Below are positions 58,996 to 64,000 of a stretch of 64,000 bases of DNA, one piece after another. Both the position numbers and the translations under genes were made by a program. This DNA is from Bog-473 sp963744935 (GTDB lineage: Bacteria; Actinomycetota; Acidimicrobiia; Acidimicrobiales; RAAP-2). The stretch's first letter is position 1. Each line of letters starts with the position of its first letter. The notes under the pieces were generated by a model. The model worked only from the letters and a program-made list of their open reading frames with translations. It was not told the origin of the DNA and searched no databases. The DNA is taken from assembly GCA_963744935.1 (NCBI GenBank), contig CAVUVM010000009.1:62001-126000 (forward strand). Direction: 5' to 3'.

Positions 58996-60537
58996 GTGCC
59001 CGGCGGCTCCCGTCAACTGTTCGATCCCGAGGCTCCGCCCCTGGCCGCCGCCCCGGACGAGGGCCCGGCCGTGTCCGGCGGCCTGACCCCTGCCCACCAG
59101 GACCAGGACCGCGCAGGCGCCTACGACCCCGAGCTCCACCGCGACACGCATCCCGACGTCCTCTCCATCGGCGGCCTCTACGAATCCGTCGATGGCGCGC
59201 TCGCCCGCGCCTTCCCGCGCAACCGGCCGTTGTGGGTCCGGGGCGAGATCGCGCATCTGTCGGATCACCGCTCGGGCCACCTCTTCCTCGACCTCGTCGA
59301 CCCCGACGACGACGGGCGGGCCGCCCGCTCGCGTGGCCGCGGCGGGGTGCCAACGCTCAGCGTCAAGTGCTGGCGCACCACGTGGGCGCCGTTGCGGCAC
59401 CGGTTGGGCAAGGCAGGGATCGAGCTGGCGGAGGGGATGGTGGTGGTCCTGCGCGGCACCCTCGAGCTCTACCGGGCCAAAGGCGAGATCAGCCTCATCC
59501 TCACCGACGTCGACGTCACCGCCATCCTCGGCCGCCTGGCCGCCCAACGGGCCCAGCTCCTGCGCTCCCTCGAGGCCGAGGGCCTCCTGCGCGCCAACGC
59601 GTCGGTCCCGCTCCCCGAGGTCGCGCTGCACGTCGGATTGGTGGCCAGCCCCGGTACCGAGGGCTGTCGCGACTTCCTGGGCCAGCTGACCACCTCGGGG
59701 CTGGGGTTCCGCGTCTCGCACGTGAAGGTGCCCGTCCAGGGCCCGAGCGCACCGGCCTCCATCGCCCGCGCGCTGACCATGTTGTCGAGGAGCGACTGCG
59801 ACGTCATCGCCGTCGTCCGCGGCGGGGGCGCCCGGGCCGACCTGGCCGCGTTCGAGACCGAGGTCGTGGCGCGGGCGGTGGCCGCCTCGGCCAAGCCGGT
59901 GTTCACCGGCATCGGCCATACCGGCGACGAGACGGTGGCCGACGTGGTCGCGGCACGGGCGTGCATCACGCCGACCGAGTGCGGGCAGCATCTCGTGCTG
60001 GCGGCCCGTCGCTGGTGGTCCGCCCACGTCGCCGAGCCGGCGGAGCAGCTGGCCCGCCGCGTACCCACCTTTCTCGCCGACGCCCAGTCGCGCGACGCGC
60101 AGGCGCGCCGCCACCTGACCGCCGCGGCCCGCCACCAGCTCCGGATGCACCGCGACCGCCTGTCGAACCGGGCCATCGCGCTCGGTCGCGCCGCCCCGGG
60201 GCGCCTGGAGTCGTGCGAGGCGGGCCTGCGTGCCCACGCGACGCGCCTCGGCCCGTTGAGCACGGGACACCTCGGGCGCCAGGACGAGCGGCTGCACGCC
60301 TGGCGCCGGCTGCTGGCGGCCTACGACGTGGAGCGACAACTCGAGCGCGGCTACAGCCTGACCCTGACCACCGACGGGTCATTGGTGCGCGGCGCAGGCG
60401 AGCTGGCGGTGCAGCAGGAGATCGTCACGCGCTTCGCCGACGGAACCGTGCGCAGCCGGGTGGAGCACACGGCGCCAGCCGACCGGGCCGACGGAGCCGA
60501 CGGAGCCGACGGAGCCGACGAGGGAGGAGACGCGTGA
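58996..60537 (+). CDS. xseA: Exodeoxyribonuclease VII large subunit
   Basis: The 513-residue protein has an OB-fold N-terminal domain (LWVRGEIAHLSDHRSGHLFL near residue 76) and the catalytic region VALHVGLVASPGTEGCRDFL near 210, VIAVVRGGGARADLAAFETE near 270 and FTGIGHTGDETVADVVAARA near 300. With XseB it degrades single-stranded DNA. The GTG start gives about 50 residues of low-complexity leader, so a later start is possible. The C-terminus has a DGA tripeptide repeat. It overlaps xseB by GTGA. Confidence 0.92.
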   Translation: MPGGSRQLFDPEAPPLAAAPDEGPAVSGGLTPAHQDQDRAGAYDPELHRDTHPDVLSIGGLYESVDGALARAFPRNRPLWVRGEIAHLSDHRSGHLFLDLVDPDDDGRAARSRGRGGVPTLSVKCWRTTWAPLRHRLGKAGIELAEGMVVVLRGTLELYRAKGEISLILTDVDVTAILGRLAAQRAQLLRSLEAEGLLRANASVPLPEVALHVGLVASPGTEGCRDFLGQLTTSGLGFRVSHVKVPVQGPSAPASIARALTMLSRSDCDVIAVVRGGGARADLAAFETEVVARAVAASAKPVFTGIGHTGDETVADVVAARACITPTECGQHLVLAARRWWSAHVAEPAEQLARRVPTFLADAQSRDAQARRHLTAAARHQLRMHRDRLSNRAIALGRAAPGRLESCEAGLRAHATRLGPLSTGHLGRQDERLHAWRRLLAAYDVERQLERGYSLTLTTDGSLVRGAGELAVQQEIVTRFADGTVRSRVEHTAPADRADGADGADGADEGGDA

Positions 60538-60800
60538 GCGACGGCACCAAGGACGAGCCCGTCCCGGTGGAGACGTTGAGCTACACCGACGCGAGCCGCG
60601 AGCTCGATGCGATCGTCAGCTTCTTCGAGCAGCGCGAGATCGACGTCGACGTGCTCGTGACACGGCTGGAACGGGCCACCGCACTGATCGACGAGCTCGA
60701 CCGCCGCCTGCGTCATACCCGGGCCCAGGTCGAAGAGCTGGTGCCCCGTCTCGATGCGCTCGCCGCCGATGCGACCGCGGGAGGAGATGACGATGAGTGA
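60534..60800 (+). CDS. xseB: Exodeoxyribonuclease VII small subunit
   Basis: The 88-residue helical protein has SYTDASRELDAIVSFFEQRE and VDVLVTRLERATALIDELDR, the usual XseB coiled-coil pattern. It begins at a GTG overlapping the xseA stop and ends in an acidic GGDDDE. It binds XseA to form the nuclease complex. Confidence 0.9.
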   Translation: MSDGTKDEPVPVETLSYTDASRELDAIVSFFEQREIDVDVLVTRLERATALIDELDRRLRHTRAQVEELVPRLDALAADATAGGDDDE

Positions 60801-61566
60801 GCAAGCAGGCGACGGTGCAGACATGAGTGGCGGTGGCGGGGGCGCGCCTGCCCTGGGCGATCGCGTCTACTTCCGCCAGCTGCTCTCGGGCCGTGACTTC
60901 GCCCGGGGCGACGTGATGGCCCGCCAGATGGTCAATTTCGTCTATCTCATAGGCGACCGCGAGACGGGCGAGGCCGTCGTCGTCGACCCCGCCTACGCCG
61001 TCGGGGACCTGCTCGACATCGTGGAGGCCGACGGGATGCGCCTGACCGGCGTGCTCGGCACCCATTTCCACCCGGACCACCTCGGGGGGCAGATGGGTGG
61101 CTGGTCGCTCGAGGGCATCAGCACGCTGCTCGAGAAGATCCAGGTCCCGGTGCACGTCCAGGCGGACGAGGTGCCCTGGGTCGAACGGACCACGGGCGTC
61201 GGCCAGGCCGACCTCGTCGGCCACCACAGCGGCGACGTCCTCCGGGTGGGCGACGTCACGATCGAGCTCATCCACACGCCCGGCCACACGCCGGGCAGCC
61301 AGTGCTTCCTCGTCGACGGCCGCCTCGTGGCGGGCGACACCCTCTTCCTCGAGGGCTGCGGGCGGACCGACTTCCCCGGCTCGGACCCCCTCGCCATGTA
61401 CGAGTCGATCCACACCAGGCTCGCCCGCGTGCCCGACGACGCCATCTTGTTCCCCGGGCACCTCTACTCGGCCGACCCCTCCCAGAGCATGGGTGAGACC
61501 CGGAAGTGGAACTACGTGTTCAAGCCGCGCTCCGCAGAGGAGTGGATGGCCATGTTCGGGTGGTGA
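60793..61566 (+). CDS. Metallo-beta-lactamase-fold hydrolase
   Basis: The 257-residue protein has the zinc motif LGTHFHPDHLGGQMGG (HxHxDH) near residue 90, HTPGHTPGSQCF near 160, GDTLFLEGCGRTDFPGSDP near 180 and FPGHLYS near 222. The GRTDFPGSDP block is like the persulfide dioxygenase/glyoxalase II group, so a thioester or persulfide substrate is likely. ATG 60793 follows GGAGG with good spacing; ATG 60787 is nearer. It overlaps xseB and the reductase gene. Confidence 0.87.
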   Translation: MSEQAGDGADMSGGGGGAPALGDRVYFRQLLSGRDFARGDVMARQMVNFVYLIGDRETGEAVVVDPAYAVGDLLDIVEADGMRLTGVLGTHFHPDHLGGQMGGWSLEGISTLLEKIQVPVHVQADEVPWVERTTGVGQADLVGHHSGDVLRVGDVTIELIHTPGHTPGSQCFLVDGRLVAGDTLFLEGCGRTDFPGSDPLAMYESIHTRLARVPDDAILFPGHLYSADPSQSMGETRKWNYVFKPRSAEEWMAMFGW

Positions 61567-62855
61567 CACCGCCGGCGGAACTCGGCGAGGACAGCACGAT
61601 CGTCGTGGTCGGCGCGTCACTGGCCGGCTGGCGGGCGGTCGAAACCCTTCGCACCGATGGCTTCGAGGGCACGATCTCGCTGGTGGGGGAGGAGCGCCAC
61701 CTTCCCTACGACCGCCCACCGCTCTCCAAGCAGGTGCTGGCGGGAACCTGGCCTCCCGAGAAGGCGGTGCTGGCCGACAAACGGCGCTCGAGCGAGTTGC
61801 GGGTGCACGAAGTGCTGGGCCGCCGCGCCGTGGGCCTCGACGCCGCAGGGCGCAAGGTCCAGCTCGACGACGGCACCGTGCTCGACGGCGAGGGCGTGGT
61901 GATCACGACCGGGGCCGCCCCGCGGCGGCTGCCGGGCACCGAGGACCTCGGTCAGGCTGACGGCCTCTTCACGCTGCGCACCCTCGACGACTCGATCGCC
62001 CTGCGGGCGGCCGTGAGCGCGACCGAGGCGGCACGGGTCGTAGTCATCGGCGCGGGCTTCATCGGGGCCGAGGTCGCGTCGACCTGCGCCGCGCTCGGCT
62101 GTCGCGTCACGGTGCTCGAGGCCCTCGACATCCCGCTGCGTCCCGTGCTCGGGCCGATGCTGGGCGAGCATTGCGCGTGGCTGCACCGCTCCCACGGCGT
62201 CGATCTTCGCCTCGGCGTGTCGGTGGCGGCGGTGCGCAAGCCGACCGCGGCAGACGCCCGCGCCGACGCGACCGGTTCGTCATCCGATCCGGCGCCGGCC
62301 TTGGTGGTCGAGCTCGCGGATTCCGAGCCGGTCCACGCCGACGTCGTCGTGATCGGGATCGGCGTCACGCCCCGGACCGATTGGTTGGAGGATTCCGGGC
62401 TGATCCTCGACAACGGGGTCGTGTGCGACGACCGCCTCTTCGCGGGCGACGGGATCGTCGCGGCCGGCGATGTCGCGCGCTGGCTGTGGCGCCACGACGG
62501 GGGCGAGGAGCTGATCCGGATCGAGCACTGGGAGGTGGCGGCCGGAGCCGCCGCCGCCGCCGCCCGCAACCTGCTGGCCGGGCGGGCCGACGCGCTGCCG
62601 TTCACGCCGGTCCCGTACTTCTGGTCCGACCAGTTCGGCATCCGCTTCCAGGTCCTCGGGAGCCCGCGCGGTGACGACGAGGTCGTGATCACCGACGGCT
62701 CACTCGACGAGGGCAAGTTCGTCGCGCTGTTCGGTCGCGCCGGACGTCTGCGCGCGGTGATGGCGATCGGCAAGCCTCGTCAGTTGATGGGTTTCCGGCC
62801 GCTGCTGGCGGCGGGCTCGAGTTGGGACGACGCGCTGGCACACGCTGCCACCTAG
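61563..62855 (+). CDS. FAD-dependent rhodocoxin/ferredoxin reductase-type oxidoreductase
   Basis: The 430-residue protein has two Rossmann motifs, IVVVGASLAGWRAVETLR near residue 14 and VVVIGAGFIGAEVASTCAAL near 160. LPYDRPPLSKQVLAGTW is near 47, and DGIVAAGDVARWLW near 300 is the second FAD motif. The C-terminal reductase domain has VPYFWSDQFGIRFQVLG. Such proteins pass electrons from NAD(P)H to a ferredoxin serving a P450 or dioxygenase. No ferredoxin gene is adjacent. The GTG overlaps the hydrolase stop by four bases. Confidence 0.88.
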   Translation: MTPPAELGEDSTIVVVGASLAGWRAVETLRTDGFEGTISLVGEERHLPYDRPPLSKQVLAGTWPPEKAVLADKRRSSELRVHEVLGRRAVGLDAAGRKVQLDDGTVLDGEGVVITTGAAPRRLPGTEDLGQADGLFTLRTLDDSIALRAAVSATEAARVVVIGAGFIGAEVASTCAALGCRVTVLEALDIPLRPVLGPMLGEHCAWLHRSHGVDLRLGVSVAAVRKPTAADARADATGSSSDPAPALVVELADSEPVHADVVVIGIGVTPRTDWLEDSGLILDNGVVCDDRLFAGDGIVAAGDVARWLWRHDGGEELIRIEHWEVAAGAAAAAARNLLAGRADALPFTPVPYFWSDQFGIRFQVLGSPRGDDEVVITDGSLDEGKFVALFGRAGRLRAVMAIGKPRQLMGFRPLLAAGSSWDDALAHAAT

Positions 62856-62865
62856 GAGAGCGTCC

Positions 62866-64000
62866 TCAGAACGAGATGCCCGAGAGCTCCGGAATCGTGG
62901 CTTCGGCTTTCTTCCGGGCAGCAAGCCAACGCTCGCGGCCAGCAGCTCGTTCGGTCTCGGTGGTGGCGGGCTCCACCGTGCGACGCGGTGCGAACGTGTC
63001 CGCCAGCTCGTCGGTCGACGCGTAGACGCCGACCGCGAGGCCGGCCAAGAGCCCGGCGCCCAGCGTGGTCGCCTCGAGGACCGGCGAGATCTCGACCGGC
63101 CGCCCGATGGCACCGGCCAACGCGTCGGTGAAGATGGCATTGCCCGACATGCCCCCGTCGATGCGGAGCGCCGCGATCGGGTGCCCGCTGTCACGTTCGG
63201 ACGCCTCGACGAGATCAGCGCCTCGTTGTGCCACGCCCTCGAGGACGGCGCGCACGACCTCGGGCCGGCCGGTGCCCCTCGTGAGGCCGACGAGGGTGCC
63301 GCGCGCGCCGAAGTCCCACACGGGTGTGCCGAGCCCCAGCAAGGCGGGGACGAACCACACGTCTCCTGACGTCTCGCACTGCGCTGCGACCCGCTCGGAT
63401 TCCTCTGCGCTGGCGAGGATGCAGAGGTCGTCTCGCAGCCACTCGATGGCCGTCCCCGCCGAGAGCATGACCGCCTCGGTGCCCCACGTCGGCCGGCCTC
63501 CGACCCGGAACGCCACGATGGGGAAGGTCCCCGCATCGCCTCGGGCGACCCCGCCGGGGCCGTCACCCGATCCGGTGCACTGGTCGAGCATGCCCCCCGT
63601 GCCGAAGGTCGCCTTGGCCAGGCCCGACAGGGTGCAACCCTGGCCGACCAGCGATGCCTGCTGGTCCCCCGCGATCCCGCAGATGGGCGGCGCACCCACC
63701 AGCGCGGTCGCCAGCCCGACGGCGCCCGAGGAGTCGACGACCCTCGGCAACATGGCGCGGGGGATCCGCAGCCGTTGGAGCAACGGCTCGTCCCAAGTCA
63801 GGGTGGCGGGGTCGACCAGCGCGGTCACGGCTGCGTTGGTGGCGTCGGTGACATGCAACGCATCGGAGCCGGCGGCGGCGCCTCCCGCGAGCGTCCAGGC
63901 CAGCCACGTGTCGACCGTGCCGAAGCACAGCTCGCCGGCTTCGGCGCGTCGGCGCTCGGGGTCGACCTCGTCGAGGATGGCCATCACCTTGGTCGCCGAG
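62866..64000 (-). CDS. glpK: Glycerol kinase (FGGY family), 5' part missing
   Basis: The frame is open to the window edge, beginning at the edge with SATKVMAILDEVD, the region that follows the first third of the kinase. It then has ELCFGTVDTWLAWTLAGG, HVTDATNAAVTALV, ICGIAGDQQASLVGQGC, KATFGTGGML and ALRIDGGMSGNAIFTDALAG, all in the GlpK order. The enzyme phosphorylates glycerol to glycerol 3-phosphate. About 375 residues are visible. It is convergent with the reductase gene. Confidence 0.9.
   Translation of the reverse strand, partial: SATKVMAILDEVDPERRRAEAGELCFGTVDTWLAWTLAGGAAAGSDALHVTDATNAAVTALVDPATLTWDEPLLQRLRIPRAMLPRVVDSSGAVGLATALVGAPPICGIAGDQQASLVGQGCTLSGLAKATFGTGGMLDQCTGSGDGPGGVARGDAGTFPIVAFRVGGRPTWGTEAVMLSAGTAIEWLRDDLCILASAEESERVAAQCETSGDVWFVPALLGLGTPVWDFGARGTLVGLTRGTGRPEVVRAVLEGVAQRGADLVEASERDSGHPIAALRIDGGMSGNAIFTDALAGAIGRPVEISPVLEATTLGAGLLAGLAVGVYASTDELADTFAPRRTVEPATTETERAAGRERWLAARKKAEATIPELSGISF

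Noticed and set aside
59232..60800. A 522-codon open frame overlapping xseA
   Set aside because: Most of it is an Arg/Pro-rich alternate frame of xseA; only its last 88 codons are real, as xseB.
1..64000. CRISPR arrays, rRNA or tRNA genes
   Set aside because: No regularly spaced direct repeats of CRISPR type, no rRNA segments and no complete tRNA cloverleaf were found on either strand.

Overview
The window looks like a chromosomal segment of a high-GC actinomycete, most likely a member of the Acidimicrobiia. The evidence is WhiB-type regulators, an MmpS-like protein with a DUF2510-like tryptophan-rich N-terminus, several F420-type luciferase-like oxidoreductases, many GTG starts with 4-base ATGA/GTGA gene overlaps, and a secreted protein built from GYWLVASDGGIF-type repeats that are typical of Acidimicrobiia. 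The lineage is an inference; no 16S rRNA gene is present.

Backbone left (1-29.5 kb). The window opens with a partial endonuclease/exonuclease/phosphatase protein. A tightly overlapped operon follows: DapC-like aminotransferase, PhzF-like isomerase, Nudix hydrolase, zinc-ribbon coiled-coil protein, histidine phosphatase and DUF2889 protein. Next come a TetR regulator, a minus-strand thiolase-cydD-cydC operon (cydC is frameshifted), a dienelactone hydrolase, a flavin amine oxidase, and a two-component system divergent from a secreted protein with phased direct repeats between them. From 16.9 to 26 kb lies a catabolic cluster: two luciferase-like oxidoreductases, a PhyH dioxygenase, three SDRs, a CMD-family protein, an epimerase, and a TetR regulator whose palindromic operator faces a duplicated-domain ATC-hydrolase-like protein. 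A secreted alpha/beta hydrolase and an O-antigen-ligase-like membrane protein end this part.

Accessory block (29.57-58.57 kb). Two tandem integrative elements sit at the 3' end of the RNase P RNA gene (rnpB). Three 30-bp copies of the rnpB 3' end (29566, 45596, 58539) bound them, and each element has its own tyrosine recombinase next to its right boundary plus its own pair of candidate arm-type repeats. Element A (about 16 kb) has an HTH/DUF3102/HTH operon, a serine recombinase, and lower-GC cargo that looks like surface-polymer or small-molecule decoration: GMC oxidoreductase, luciferase-like oxidoreductase, four SAM methyltransferases, a sulfotransferase, and a decayed piece of the same O-antigen-ligase family that lies just outside the element. 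Element B (about 13 kb) is more decayed. It has a WhiB regulator and a WhiB remnant, small secreted or membrane proteins including an MmpS-like one, a repeat protein with two in-frame amber codons, a broken DUF6932-like gene, a G-rich ORF-poor tract of about 1.8 kb, and an HTH-HTH-Rep-like operon with a SWIM-finger protein. No TraB/FtsK-type translocase or relaxase was recognised in either element, so they look like mobilisable or satellite elements rather than self-transmissible ones.

Backbone right (58.5-64 kb). After intact rnpB come xseA and xseB, a metallo-beta-lactamase-fold hydrolase and a rhodocoxin-type reductase in one overlapping operon, then a convergent glycerol kinase that runs off the window.

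No tRNA, rRNA, CRISPR array or recognisable riboswitch was seen.
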